From NCBI GenBank assembly GCA_026419785.1, contig JAODTK010005804.1:186001-250000 (forward strand): a stretch of DNA of 64,000 nucleotides, read 5' to 3'. The position numbers were made by a program, and so were the translations under genes. This DNA comes from Sclerodactyla briareus. Lineage: Eukaryota > Echinodermata > Holothuroidea > Dendrochirotida > Sclerodactylidae. The notes under the pieces are model-generated. The model was not told where the DNA came from and made no database searches. It saw only the letters and a program-made list of their open reading frames with translations. Numbering within the stretch: position 1 is the first letter of the stretch; each line of letters opens with the position of its first letter. Positions 1 to 13,729 of this stretch are shown here, in pieces.

Positions 1-861
1 TAGAGAAGAGGACACATCATGTGTCACTGACCTCCTTACCTTTAGAGCAGTGACATCGGCGGGGATTAATAGGGTCTCTGAGAGAGGGTGAGAAATCCGC
101 CACTAAACAGAGCAACAACGCTCCAACCTTTCTCACATCTGGACTCGGCAAGTGGGAAGGGTTCCGAGCCTTCCATGATACATCACGTGACCAGTCCAAC
201 GATCCCATGTTCCTGTGGAAGTCCGCGGTATCATTCAACGTCAGAGAACCGGCCCAGGTTTTAGATCGTCACTACCACTACTACGAAGGTTCTGAATCCG
301 GAATCGAGCTCCGGCTAGAAGCTGCATATTGTGATCATTTTAAGCATTCATAATGGCAGAGAAACCTCAATCAATGGCTGTTCAGTCAGATAATAAACGA
401 GTGTAACTGTGTAATACGTACTATACAGTCGATAAATCGCCGTCATTCGGTCGTTGACGTCACCCTGTAAGATCGCTGTCCGTTCAGGGTCCTTTTAGGA
501 ATGAGGGAGCCTCTGGTACATGAACACACGGCTTCTGTTTTCCTCCTTGTTCAGGGATGGGTCCCTCTAATCGGTACAATATTTTTGTTTGGCCCTTCGC
601 CACCATACCACGTCTGATGTACTCCCTGCGTTGAAAGAGGAAGGGACATGGGGATTACGGATTTGTTTTGGTCTTTCAAGTATCCTATATTCCTAGCGGT
701 CATTTCAGTATTTTTGGCGGGAGTTTCTGTGGGGGGTTTTTTATTGTATTTTTTAACAATTTTCAGCTCTGTTTTCGTTTTTTATCAGTCTTTCACTTTG
801 TAAAGCGCCTTGAGACTACATTCGGTTGAAGAGTAGCGCTATATATATCTGGTTTTCATTA
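1..861. other. No recognised gene
   Basis: Mixed sequence with scattered short frames. A minus-strand frame at 17-238 meets a possible donor (gtaagg, inverse of ccttac at 36-41) but resembles no family I know. Confidence 0.5.
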
Positions 862-1028
862 ATAAATATATATTATATAATATATATATCTATATAGTAT
901 ATATATAATATAATATATATATATTATATATATATATATCTAAGCTATATATATATATATTTGTTTTAATTTTTAGTTTTTTCTTTTTTTTAATATATAT
1001 AATTATATATATATATTATATATATATA

Positions 1029-1083
<55 letters not shown>

Positions 1084-1093
1084 ATATAATAGA
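862..1093. repeat. (AT)n microsatellite
   Basis: About 230 bases of nearly pure alternating A and T, broken by short T runs around 970-995. It is a dinucleotide expansion with no coding meaning. Confidence 0.95.
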
Positions 1094-4000
1094 TAATGTG
1101 CGGTGTCAGTGTGTGGACCTCGTTACAATTGAAAGCTATACTACCTTGCTATATGGCTGAACTTCTGACCAGCTAGTACGCGGAGTAACTTGATCGAGGT
1201 CTCGTGAACCCTCCCAATAGGTCTGGCCACTCCAGCGATCAAATACTTAGCTCACGAACGCTTGTTGAGGGTTGGGGGGTACGTCCAAAGAAAGAAGTGC
1301 AACAGTGGTTTTTGCGGAGACTTTGCGGAATCTCTCCTGTAGTTGAGGGTCCGGGCCCTCCCCCGACCCCGGGTGGTTGCGCCTTGCTCTTATCACAAGC
1401 CCCCTTCATCCCCTCCAATGGTATTCACTGTTACACGTGAGCATCGTTTTTACATTAGGGGGAGGCATCTTCAATCATCAATGCTGAAAAAAAACAAGAC
1501 TTCCCATGTTTTTCAAACCCTAAATCAAAAGCTCTTCAAAGCGGAAATCGGCAGAGTGGTATCACTAACGCTTTTCGAGCAAAATATTCTGCATTCGGTA
1601 CTGAACCTGCGCTGTTCCATATTCACTTCACATTCATGGTTTCCGCAGTAATACGATGATTTGTGGGTTCCTGGGGTTTGGTTTCGAGGTACTTGCTATC
1701 ATCTCCTCGGTTTGGCCTATTAGCGTCAATTGTCCATGAAACTTTCCGCGCTCCTCCAGGTGCCGATTAAGTGTTCCGGATCTTGGAGCCTAACTGAATC
1801 GCGCGCCCTTCCGAATGGTGACCCTACCAAGGGCTGTCCGGGAGCAGGTTGAGGTTGGCTACACCTCTTCCTCGAATCATTTTGAGAATTAGTCGAGAAG
1901 AGAAATTACGAGGCTTCTAATTCATGACACCCGTGAAATCAATCTACCGACTGGGGTAACCCGTTTCCTCGCCCTCCCTGCATGACAATTATATTGCGAT
2001 ATGAAAACAATATTGAATTTTCGCCTGAACCCTGACACCATCGCGTTGCTCACAGCAGGTTCCTGTGGGAGCAATTACATTTAAATGTCTTCCGGGCTAG
2101 AGGAAGCCGTGTGTTTTCAATTAAGTTTTGAGCCAAGCGACGGGGCAGACGCCTGGAGAATCTACGCATTGGAACCGAAACCTAATTGAAAACGATCACA
2201 CAGACTTTCATGGTGTGGTCGTTAATGGTTTGGTCACCATTGAAGACTCACTAACAATCAGTTATTTCTGTGTTAGTTTAAAGAACCGACTAATGTTCTA
2301 TTCTTATATCTTGAGAACATGAATGTCTTACTCTGACACACGAGGCCGATCTTGTTGACCCTCTCTTATACCCGGATGGTCTGACTATCTGCAGTAGGAG
2401 AGAATGTAAATCATAATTAATTCATTTCATCGCTGAGCTGCCGTTTGAAATTGCATTTTAGATTTTAAAAAAAGATAACGGGAACTGGACTGCGGAAACA
2501 TGTTGAAGAGCACTAGTAGACACGTATTTGACATGCATGTAAAATTGCCGCAAATTATATGCGAGTATGTTAAAAAGGACAGTAAATTGTATGCACCATT
2601 GAAAACGCCATGTTGCGTCAACTAAAAAACTGCTAATCGACGGAGGCAGATGAGAGTCGCGACCAACCAATCGAAACTGTGAGACGAACACCGGTATAAA
2701 TATATCGTGAACAAATGGACCGACTATTACTGGCTATCCGCTTCACGTAGCCATTTCAGGAAATTCGGCAAATGGAGAAGCCATTAGGGTTCGACGCGGT
2801 TATCGTAGTTACTCTTCTTCACACGCCCTTGACTGTGGGCGTGGCCTACGTAGCCGCGTATGCACGGACAAGCAATCTATATCGTCCCGAGTGCGACGTC
2901 ACTACGTCAGTAAACAAACATGATAGCATACTGCGAGTTTCGAGCATGGGCGGATACAGAGCGGGGCCAAACTAAGGGCAGTTGCCCTTCCCCCCCCCCT
3001 CTTCACGATTTTGATGGTGATTGACGCCCACCATCCAGGGCAATGGCCCTTAGTTGCTCCTATATTCCAAAAGGTGGAATTATAAAGGAATCTTAGTTGC
3101 GAATGGGAACTCGACGAGGGGTGAATATTTGACAAAATCCATCATCCAGTATCTTAAAAATATAATAATAATATAATAAGAATATATAAATCAATAAGGC
3201 GTCTGTTCGGCGTCAGGTCTGCATAAGTCAATAACTGCGCATAAGGATTTGAATTAACAGTCAAAAATCAGGACGCGCAAGATTCAACTTATACAGGAGT
3301 TGTGTATGTCATACAGGAAACTATCATTCCCACAAGTAGTCCAATCAGCATTTTTTAAGGAGATGTGTGTATAGGGGAAACGAAATAAGGGCGAAATCCT
3401 TTGGAACACAGAGGGGTAGTGTTTACAGACATTAACAGTCGCTACGATATCTAAGACCGGCTGGAAAATTTGATAACCCAGAAATAGAAGTGGGATTCAC
3501 CCGACAACACATCAGCGATGAGTTTCCCCTAACTATACACATCCTTCCAAAACATGAATTGGACTAACTCAACCGACCTTTCACAAAAAGTGATTATTAA
3601 GGGTATGGCATTACCGTCAATTCGCTTGATATAATGGTGACTCCACCGGCTACATGTAGAGGGCTGGACGCGTTATCAAACGGTGAGCTGATGACTGAAA
3701 AAAGAAAAGGGGGAAAAATCTAAGGGATTTGAAGTTATATCTTCAGTTCGTATACCAACCAACAGACCGAATACCGAATAAAAAACTATTCTGAAGCGGA
3801 AAAACCATGACTGTATTTACCGACGCAATTTGGCAATTTAGCGGGCGAGTAAAACATAGGCGGGGCGACAACGTGAAAAGGGAAGGTAAGGTGGTCCAAA
3901 CAATCAATTAATCACCAGATGCATAAATCTGCCAATAAATTTTTTTGTGTAACGAACATACAATACACAGTAGCCAAAGCAGGAGGGTTCCCATGGGCGA

Positions 4001-6559
4001 AAGTAGTATGCTGGTCCCAACACGAATGCCATGTTCCACAGTATGCGTCAAGATCAGCTTTGTCTTAATGCTCTTGCAATTTCGCTAGAGTTCTGCTCCA
4101 TGTCGTTCACTACGTGCTATATGGATTAACACAGCGCCCGAGCTTCAGTACACTTCATGGACCGCACGACGAATTATAGAATTTTAGATGCAAATTGCAT
4201 CGCGAGACATGGCTGTATGTTTATCCGTTCCCATTTTACTTTATATACATCCGAAGTTCTGCAAGGGACCACAAGTTGTTGGTCGAGGAGACGGCCAGGT
4301 CACTGATCATCTTCGGCGGTACTAGAAGAAGAACCACAGGGTACTCGCCAGCGAAGGTCCTTCTCGACCATAAGCATAGCAGAACCGATAAAACGAAACA
4401 AAGTGAGTTCGGTCGGATAAGTTTGACAAAAATAACTTTAGGATGTGGCATCATACACGAACTAGGACATCGGGGTAACACTGACGTGTACATACCATAG
4501 CAATCAGGGGTAAATATCATTTGTTATGAACGGGTACCAGGATCCAACAATTCCCATTCCCCGAGTATTTTTAAAACGACAAGGTTCTCATTTTTTTTTG
4601 CCTAAATTATGCAATTTTTAGTTGGTGACGCAGAATAACCTACCATTCTTACCAGATGAAAACTGTGGCGTAATCCACCAAGTTTCGTTCAAAACGAGCA
4701 GTTTAGAAAATCCAGCAATCATTTTGGAAGTTGACCTCAGGTACCGCCAGAATGACCTCCTTTTTTGTCAGAAAACCAGGGTAGTTGACATCAAAACAAA
4801 TTACCCAAAATGCGACGAGTTTGAACTCGACGAAAATCGTGCAAATTAGTTTTGAGTTAATCGGACTGCCATCGGGACAGTGTGAGAATTTTTGGCTAAC
4901 ACGAAAATATTCCAGAGCCGGACGCAGCGACAGCATGGAGTTATTTTATCGAGTGACCGCAGGCGGCGAAGACAAGAACTTAGGTGGATATAATAATACA
5001 GAAGTGGAATGACAAATGGCGTCGAATGTTTCGTTTTTCGATCTTCTGTTTCAAACTGACACCAGCAATAAACCGATAAACGAAGAATGAAGCCGCTTGC
5101 AAATTTTAGGAATTAATTATGCAACACAACAGAAACTAACGAGTGAAGCCTATTTTTTTCAAGTCTAAATGTTGGTACGAAAGAGGAACCGGTAATGAAC
5201 CTGAATATAACTCTAAACCAATTTTCGGTTAGTCATAATGCACACAAATTTTGCTATTGTCGCCACAATTCTCTTCTTGATACCAGGAGGTCACACTCGT
5301 TCGCTATTGGCCCACAGACTCCGGAGGGTACAGAAATAGAGGGGGATCGACGCCATCCACGGGGGCCGCATCTCGGGGCCTCTCTCCACGTAAGGTTCAC
5401 GTCTTTGATACTCTGAAGTCTTTCAATTTACGTAGTAATAACTCCAGTGGTCTGTGGGACAGGCAAAAACATTTATTCGAAGTGAGCGGTAATTTTGAAT
5501 TATGTTCTTAGTTTCCCTCAATTCTCTCAGCCTGTCAACGCAGATAAGCAAGACCTGCGGGCCATAGTTAGGTGTGTGGGGTGTGGGGGGGGGGGGGCTT
5601 ACTGCACAAGAGTTTATGTTATTTCAAACTATATAGTCTCTATGGGCGCGAGACGGCGCAGGCTGGAAACCTTAGGACGGACCCCGCTTAAGCAAGAATA
5701 GAGAGAGCTATGAAAGAGTGTTGAGAGACAGAAACTTGTTGATTCTAGACGTCTAGATTCCAAAGCTGAACGGTGATTACAGGTAACACGCTAACACGAA
5801 AATCTTCCAGAGTTAGACTTTAGGCTTAATCGTGTTCCAGGTAATAGAGCTGAAGGTAATTCGGTAAAATGTACCAACCAACCACTTGGAATTAAATTCT
5901 CTACGCCGACAATTATACAGGCCTACTCCCAAATGAAGTCATACCGGAAAAACAATCGAGGTAATGTTCGAAGATTATGGAGCCCACCTACATTTAAAAC
6001 AAGCAATCAACCCACCGAGGCTCTTGTCTCAGGACGGACCCAAGACACACCTAGGCAGCTCACCGATTTTTTGTAATTCCTTTTTCGGAAATCATCCTTT
6101 CAGTCTTGCATTGGTAAATCCTCGCTATCGCGGTAAACTCTCTTTATCCCCAGGGCCAGATCCTCAAGTAGACGGGGGTGCTGAGGGTCATCCTGGCGGT
6201 GCTGCTGGTCCTGGATAACCCGTTCCTCGTATACGATTCCACCTTGTACCCCTCCAGCGAAATCTTCGTCCACACAGCGCCAATCTTAACGTGTAACCGC
6301 TGGTGAACAAAATTTGCTGATTCAAAGCGCGCGGCGTGGATGCCGCCTCATTATTATCCCCGCGACATGGGAGTGTCCGGGATATTATGGTTTTGGGTTT
6401 GGTATTCCGCCGCGTCCAGGCTCCGCCGCCGCCGGAAACTTTGGCGCTTCGCGCAATTAACTTCTTTAACGTTTATCCGTTGAGTTGGTGTGTCGAAAAA
6501 TTGACGTACACATGTACGCCATAGTGGAATCTCGGTTGGGTAGGGATATAGGTTGATCC
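1094..6559. other. No recognised gene
   Basis: Apart from the inverted-repeat element at 2970, a G13 run at 5585-5597 and a possible collagen-like exon at 6154 (see findings), nothing is identifiable. Open frames here are short and lack splice support. Confidence 0.5.
2970..3055. mobile_element. Small inverted-repeat element (foldback/MITE-like)
   Basis: AACTAAGGGCAGTTGCCCT at 2970-2988 pairs with the reverse complement of AGGGCAATGGCCCTTAGTT at 3037-3055, 17 of 19 bases. Each arm is itself a near palindrome (aagggc..gccctt). A run of about ten C residues lies just inside the left arm. No clear target duplication is visible, so the mechanism is not established. Confidence 0.45.
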
Positions 6560-6790
6560 CGAAAAATGTGGAGGTCATCAAGGTCAAATTTGCAATCATT
6601 TCGGCGGATTTCCAAATCTCTGTCATCAGATTTGAACGAACTGGTGGATGGGGGTTTCTACATTTGTTTATCCCCTGACAAAGTTAAGGTAATTCAAGGT
6701 CACAGTGGGTCAAATTTGCATAATTATGTGAAGTTTTCTGTAACTTCCATAGATTACAACAAAAACTTGGTGGATGAAGGCTCTCCTGGT
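6560..6790 (+). repeat. Diverged tandem duplication, period about 130-145 bp
   Basis: The left copy reads aaggtcaaatttgcaatcat and ends near a gaactggtggatg motif. The right copy reads gggtcaaatttgcataatta and ends near acttggtggatg. Similar GGTCA/AATTTGCA phrases recur at 12.1, 28.9 and 29.1 kb, so this is probably part of a dispersed satellite-like family. Confidence 0.55.
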
Positions 6791-7399
6791 TTCTGACCAA
6801 AATAGATCGGTCTTTATGGGCGGTTAAAATACCAATTGATTGTTCAAAAGCGGGAAATATACAAGTGGGCGTTGATCAGCCTTACACTGTGTTAGTTATA
6901 AATGGATTCCGATGGAAGATCTTCCTCATAAAGCCAATAAACGTCTCTATACACTAGTTGCACGGCATTTCTATAGTCTTTCCGCCGAATGACTGGGGCC
7001 TTTTCTTAAATCTCAACTGGATGTCCTTTTTGTTTTTCCTAGCAATCAGATCTCTCCCAAATCTGTATCTATATAGGAATCTATGACGAATCAGCAATCT
7101 CTGACGATTCCTGGCCTTAATCCTCTTTTGAACGCTTAACAACGCAAAAAGAGCCATACCAACCGACCTCCCTAGGAAACTACCCTAAACGAAATTTTGC
7201 AAATTAGTCATGTTAAGTCATAAGGGACCCTCAGTGGAGTAACGGGAGACCACACCTAGGCCTACCAGTTTTGTGGAAACCCAGCCAACTGTGAGCAATT
7301 GCATGATTAGTATAATTAGGCTTATTATGCATATATGCTTCGCTCCGAATTATTATGATCCTCCGGCTTAAAAACAAAAAATCCTTCATAGTATAGTGA

Positions 7400-7804
7400 C
7401 CGATCGTAAGTCGATCACGATCGTGAGTCGATCAGCGCGTCCTTTTTGTAGTGCAAAACGCACGCTATGTACTGCGTGTGAATATCGCCTGATTCAAAAA
7501 CATTCGCCGGTAGTATACGATTCTAATTTAGACGCATCAAAACAATTTATCATTCCATTGTTCCTATTTCCGGAGAACATTCATACCCTTGGGAGGATTT
7601 TTTTTTTGTTTTTATAAGTGGCTGACTGGACACCCTGCCAGAAATTCGCCGAAAAGAACAAGAAAACTGTTTTTTTCATGTTCCATTTCCCATGGAAGGT
7701 GACAAGAATGTTATTAGTTGTGAATGCATGCGTAACAGAGTTCGAAATGTTTTGCAGTGCCGTGTAAGCAGTAAATTTTTGCATGGTGATCGACTCACGA
7801 TCGG
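7400..7804. mobile_element. Inverted-repeat-bounded segment (possible MITE)
   Basis: The 19-base stretch at 7400-7418 (CCGATCGTAAGTCGATCAC) is repeated in inverse at 7786-7804 with one mismatch. A second direct copy of the core GATCGTGAGTCGATC follows at 7419-7433, and a further inverted copy sits at 7978-7995. The roughly 400-bp interior has no convincing gene. Target-site duplication is not clear. It could be a MITE or a cluster of a short regulatory motif. Confidence 0.5.
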
Positions 7805-10800
7805 AAAGTTGATGCTTGGTTGAATGCTAGCACCTATTTTTCAACCTCCTTTGCGTCGGAACGATTTATTCCATTTAGACAAAATTTATTAAGAAGGAAG
7901 ACGACAGACAAGGGAATACTTCTAGTAAGTTTCGTTCATTTCGCATTTTTTTTCTTGTCTTTTGTTATGTCCCTTAGGTGATCGACTCACGATTGTACTA
8001 GTATACCAAAACTGCGTCACATGTCTCTATCATCTCGCTCTTGAGATATTTTAAACACAAGCATTCAGGCTATTTTTAATTAATATACGAATCTGTGGCT
8101 TAATGAAATGATCGTCGGAATGAAAATAGACTTCAGCACGAGACTCTTTACGAGTTCAGGAGATATCGCTGTACACATGTATGGACGGACAGACAGACAC
8201 ACTGTCACACACACCCACACGACAGAAACAAAGTTGAACAAAGTTGAGGGGAAACAAGAATGAAGATGACCAAAATATGAATTTATACAAATGGAAGAGA
8301 TCTTCGGGCCCTGCGTCATCATAAATAACATTTCCTTGGCCCCAAAGAATTCTACCAAATTGCCAAAAGCCTCAATCCAATCGTTTCCGGTGCACAGTAA
8401 GGGCCATACAAGTCGACAAACTTTGAGTTTTGTATAAGTCGGTTACATGACTTACATAAATGCAACTATCACATAGATGTATAGGTATATTTTCATTCCC
8501 CGGGGAAACATGCTAAGCCTGAAATTCCAGTATTTCACTTGGACTGTTAGACAGCTCTATACCAACAGAGATTATGCCAAATTGAGCTTACCAGAAATCG
8601 CAGTCCAGCATTAATGGAGAACCGGTGTACAGGACGACTGCGCGGGCACGTCTATCGCAAAGCGGGTTGAACTTGGCGAAAAGTTGACTGGCGTAACTAG
8701 CGTACTCCTCTTTGCTTCCCCGACGTTTCCGAGGCTTTCACGGCTCGACTTGTATCAGTCTAGACTTCGACGGAATCGTGCTCAGGCTGAAAGTTGACGG
8801 TGACTCCTCTTTTTCACATATCCCAAGATTCAGTTCCGTTTTCTGAATGTCCCATTGCTATCCGAGTGTGGTTTGTCGAATGAAGTTCACGGACGGACTG
8901 ATGGGGAACACACAACTCAGAGGTTATAGTCAACGTTATGGTTATGATAGTAAAGCTCCGTAGAATTAAATAGTTCGAAGTGAACATTTGTAGCGAGATC
9001 GCCGATCATCGAACTTCTGGTGGGGTGTTAGTAAACTCACCATCTCTGATGTGAGACCAGTGGTAGAGTCTTGGTGAGACCTCGAACACATCATTAATTA
9101 GCCAAATGTCATGGAATGTCTGGGAAATGAATTCGACTCGCCTCTAAAACTCGAATCGACTGCTCACATGCATATATAGGATTATTGCGATAAGTATAGG
9201 CCTACACATCATCAGAACATATCTCAGAGAATGCCGTTCGATCGTATCGTAAGTAGGCCTATGCGTGCTTGCGTGGATAGGCAGAGGCTCAGCCTAAATT
9301 CAGGCCTAAACTTAGCCTGAATTGAACTCAAACTAACGCGAGAGATAGCCTACAGTTCGCCAAGTCGCTGTTGATTCTGTTGGGAAACACATGCTATCAC
9401 GTGTGTTTGACAGATACCAGACTGTCTGAAGTTTTCGCAAATAAATAGGATAACATGTTGATGCCATTTCATAACGTTAGGCTCAGCATCTCTAGACCCT
9501 AGTACGAAACATTTTCAATTTATTGTTTCAAACACGCGCATTGAAGCCACAGCCGGCCATAGCTGCAGAGAACATTTTTTAAGCGCGTAATTATTCAATT
9601 GTTTGCTGGTGTCGATTAGAACTCAAGGCGCGTGATACTAATATTGGCGCGTTATGTTTTGTGTGTATTACGAGTACGCGCTTCTCATAACAGTTTACGC
9701 GAATGCATACCCTCGGCTGGCTTTAATCTCTCAAAATCGACCGTGTTTTTAATAAACGAACTACACTCCCACGTAACGTTGTATATAAAGAAACGATAAA
9801 AATCGTACGATTAATCGTTTACATCAACGATAAATTTAAATATGTGATTATCAAAACGTACGCTAGGTAAGGGTTACTCTCTAAGTCGATATGGTTCAGC
9901 AATAGCGAATGAAGTCCTTCATCGTTGCGGCACGATGTTTCAGGAGTCATGATCCTGAACCACCCCCCCTCCCCCTCCCCCACCCATCCCTCCCCCACCC
10001 ATCCCTCCCCTCCCCCATTTTTTTTCTTTTTTTTTTTAATGGATCGTTGCACGACACGATATCTTTGTAGTGTGACCATGAAACTAAAAACACTGTTTTT
10101 TTCTGTTTTTAGCTCCATGATGTGGCCGACCCTTTACTGGAGATGGTTCGCTAGTTTCGCCGCTGTAGAAAATGGTCCTGAACTCATGATCAGGTTTTTG
10201 AACAACATTCGTCCAATTCCTGAATATTCTATACAAAGTGTGACCTAGAGCGTCAATTCCGGAGAACAGTGACCTGCTGGGAAAACGATATGCAATGGTA
10301 AGCCAATTCTATCAATTCTCGGATACTGTCACATCGTATGCAGGACTTCGCTTGACAAATCCATAAAATTCGGGATTCTCAGTTGACAACCATTCATCCC
10401 ATCAGGATGCACCACAGCGTTGAGGATATATTGGTTTAAGATGGAAATAACTCCGTATGTGTTCAGATTCCTAATTCAATTCAATATCGAAAACTAAAAT
10501 TTATCAAGGAAAGTTCGCCTAAATCGGTACGGGAAGCGCATGCAGCTACTAGCATATACCTGAAAAAAGGAGATTTTCTCTACTTTTACCAACAGTGGGT
10601 TGAGCAGTTTCAGGTTTTTTAGTCGTTTGCGATTCATTGTAGCTCTGGAACTGTTATTGGTCAACATTGGGCTAAGTACAAAATCACCAAATGCTCACAC
10701 CACCTTAATAGTATATGTAACCCATAAGGGAAAATTCTAATTTTTTATAGCTGGTAACGGTTGTGCTGAATTTTGAGGATGAGCTGTCAAATCGTCGCAA

Positions 10801-12884
10801 GACCGTAGCCTGGGAAGCTAGGCTATTGCTCGTTTTTAGTGCCGAACATAAGAGTATCATAAGTCAGTAAATCCCGAACATAGTCCCTTTCATACTCAGA
10901 TTGACAGCGAGCAAAGCTGAGGAGCAAATTGAAGTCCTACTGGCGTTCGTTTAGGCGAACCACCAATTGGTTACTAAGTCATCCTGCACATATGAGTGAA
11001 CGAAGTTGAAACGAAACGAACGACGCCAAACGTCTATTCCCCCCCGGATCGGCAGCTAGGGGGTCAGGGGGCGAGTGTGAGATAGGAAACTGGCATAGGC
11101 AGTGAGGGAAGGGGAAAAGTTCCCCCCTGACAAATAGCGCGAGGGCAAATCGTCGGGCAATGGAAGGCTCGAAAACGGAAAATGAAGGAGGGGGGGGGGA
11201 AGGAAAACGAGAACAAATAGTGGAACCCCCCCAATCCAGTGAAGTTAGGAATAAATTAAATAATCGCGAAAAATAAGGACCCAAGAAGCCTTCCTTTCGA
11301 GGTCCTCATAAAGTTAGAGTCCCCCCCCCCCCCCCTCCACCACCCCTCCCCGCTCAACACTCTTACTTTCCGTGAGCAGAGAATACCCGGGGAGGATGTA
11401 CCCGAAAAGGCTGGCTACGCACGCCTCCACGCTTTCGCATAGCCTACTTCAAATGTACAGAGTAATGAGGTAAAAATATCCAATGATATTTAAAACATCA
11501 ATAAGAAATTATCAGAAGCATCAGCGGATCTGGAGGTTTCAGAATAGAGAAAAGTACCAATTAATTTAATTGCATGCATCACCGACTGAGAGAAGCTCCT
11601 AGAGTATAACATATATTCACGTGGTCCAAAAACAGACCAAGCGAACACAACAATGAGGATAGTGATGGCTAATTTCCTAGCCTCATTCCTCTTCTGTAAG
11701 TTGTGAACTATGATAGTGGGTTCTCAGTACCCCGTCGTTTTGAAATCACTTGTTGCAATAGGGGAGGGGGGTGGGTGTTTCTCCTCCACGGTATTGTGAG
11801 GAGGTCGTCGTGGATTCAGGTTGTCGTCCGAATCATCCGAGTACGACTTCTCTTCCAAAGGTTCTCTGGTCTAAATTACGCATTCGCGGTCGCTTGCGAT
11901 TAGGCTTTGCGAGTTTTTTTTTTTTTTTTTTTTTTCCTGACGATCTGAGTGGTATGATATATAAATAATTTCATGCAGTCGCCAACCCCCTCCCTCAAGC
12001 TGTAGCCTAAACTATAGCGGTGGGCTCTTGGCATTCAGTTGGTTTTGGGAGTGGTGTCTACCATCAGTCCCCATGAATTCAATAGTAGAGTCCAGACCAC
12101 TGAAGATCATTTGATGTGACTAATTTGCACGAATCATGCAACCTTCTAAACTGTGTCCGAATCACGTGGAAGTTTGTAACTGTGTGGTCTATCTTCCTGA
12201 AATTTTATAGGGTAGTCCATCGTCCCTTGGGTCATATTAGTACTTTACCGGAATCTCACCTGGTTAGGGCTACATGGAATTTGGTAGATGAGGTTCATTG
12301 AGCTCTCTGCGAGAGAGGTTTGTTTACATACTCCCTAACTCTGCAGAGCAGGCAGCAGTCTGAGTGCTTCCACATGATCACAAATTTGTATTGGAATGAG
12401 TTGGAATTGCCCAAAGAGTAATATCATTCAAACCGTAGATGCTACGAGGTTGAAAGTTGGGATATATGGTCAGTATTTCAGTGGAGAAATTCAGAGGTCA
12501 TTTAGAGGTCATACAAAGTCAAATGAGGTCGAATTACCTAGAAGTTCGAAACAGTACATGCTATGAGATTGAAAGCTGGGATTAGAGGATCAGTCACAAA
12601 ATGCGAATATCTCAACAACAGTAAGTCTCATTTTCATGAAGCATTGTGAAATAAGTGGGGAGTGCGGACAATTACAATTAACGGTATTGTGTGGTATTGG
12701 TAGTCCTAATCATTATTCGTTGGGAGTGGAAGCACGGTGGGCTCTCTGATATTTCCAGGAAGTGAATCGCCCTCATTAAAAGCACAGTCTGTATTCAGGT
12801 TCCTCAGAGGTCTCCAAATATCTCCAGAGCTCTACCAACTAAGCATATCCATGCTCATGCTAGATCTCCGAAGATTTTCCATTA
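7805..12884. other. No recognised gene
   Basis: It holds a CA-rich patch near 8190-8220, the C-rich tract at 9.96 kb, G/C homopolymers at 11190 and 11321, and a T22 run at 11914-11935. An exon-like segment at 10113-10193 is discussed under findings. GGTCA/AATTTGCA-rich satellite-like text lies at 12.1-12.6 kb. Confidence 0.5.
9961..10018 (+). repeat. C-rich tract with short tandem units
   Basis: Runs of C separated by T, with the unit ccacccatccctccc repeated twice, followed by a T-rich stretch. It is low-complexity sequence; the minus strand is G-rich. Confidence 0.8.
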
Positions 12885-13600
12885 CTCTCTGGTGTGGAGG
12901 CCCATTCTGTTGTTGACCAATATCCATATCTTGGGGTTACTATGTCTAATAAGTTGAAATGGAATCCTCACATCCAAACAATCTATGGTAAGGCAAATCG
13001 TGCTTTAGGATTCATCAGTAGGAACTTCTTGTAGGCGGTCAACAAAGCTTGAGGCATATCGATCCCTTGTCCGACAATTGCTTGAATACTCCTCTTCTGT
13101 TTGGGATCCTTATACTAAAAGGAATATTGACCAACTCGAGTCTGTTCAAAGAAGAGAAGCGCGCTTTATATTCAATGATTACGATTCTAGAATTCGTGGT
13201 TGTGTTGCTGAGATGTGAGCCACTGTTAATCTTGCTCCGCTCGTTGATAGGAGAATATACGGCGCCTTACTGTTTTCAAACAGTCCATATTTCTGGCCAC
13301 CTCTCATTACCAATTGGGAATCTTCTTTCTTCATCCTGTTTCAGCTGCGTCAATGCGCGGGCACCACATCAGGATTCATGTTCCCTTATTGCAGCGAATA
13401 AGGATTGTTATAAGTTCTCCTTGTCCTGAGGACTATCCGTGATTAGAAATACCTTGCCACACAATATCGCATCGATTCCGGGAATCAAGAATTATACGGT
13501 TGTGTTACCAGGAACCTTACTTCAACGGAGCTGGTCAATAACATCTAGTCTTCGTTTGGCTGCCAGCCATTCCTGGTCGTTTGATCCCCACTGGAGTGTT
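12885..13600 (+). mobile_element. LINE 3' end: C-terminal part of a non-LTR reverse transcriptase ORF (decayed)
   Basis: Across two or three frames the + strand reads YPYLGVTMSNKLKWNPHI, KANRALGFISRN, SLVRQLLEYSSSVWDPYTK, NIDQLESVQRREARFIFNDY and NLAPLVDRRIYGAL. This is the characteristic stretch after the catalytic palm in CR1/Jockey-group LINEs: YLGV.L..L.W..HI, then EY.S.VWDPYT, then LE.VQRRAARF. An in-frame stop after VAEM and several frame slips show that it is broken. The palm domain with the YxDD box is absent, so this is a 5'-truncated copy, as is usual for LINEs. The 3' boundary and any tail repeat are not defined. Confidence 0.85.
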
Positions 13601-13729
13601 GGCCAGTATCCGTTCAAGTTTCAAAGTTCAAGGTATCCAATCTTTCAGGAAAAGAATCACAAAGCCAATTGCTATCTTTTCATTTTCATATTAATTATAT
13701 ACTTCGCAGAACAAATTATTCATTTCTAA

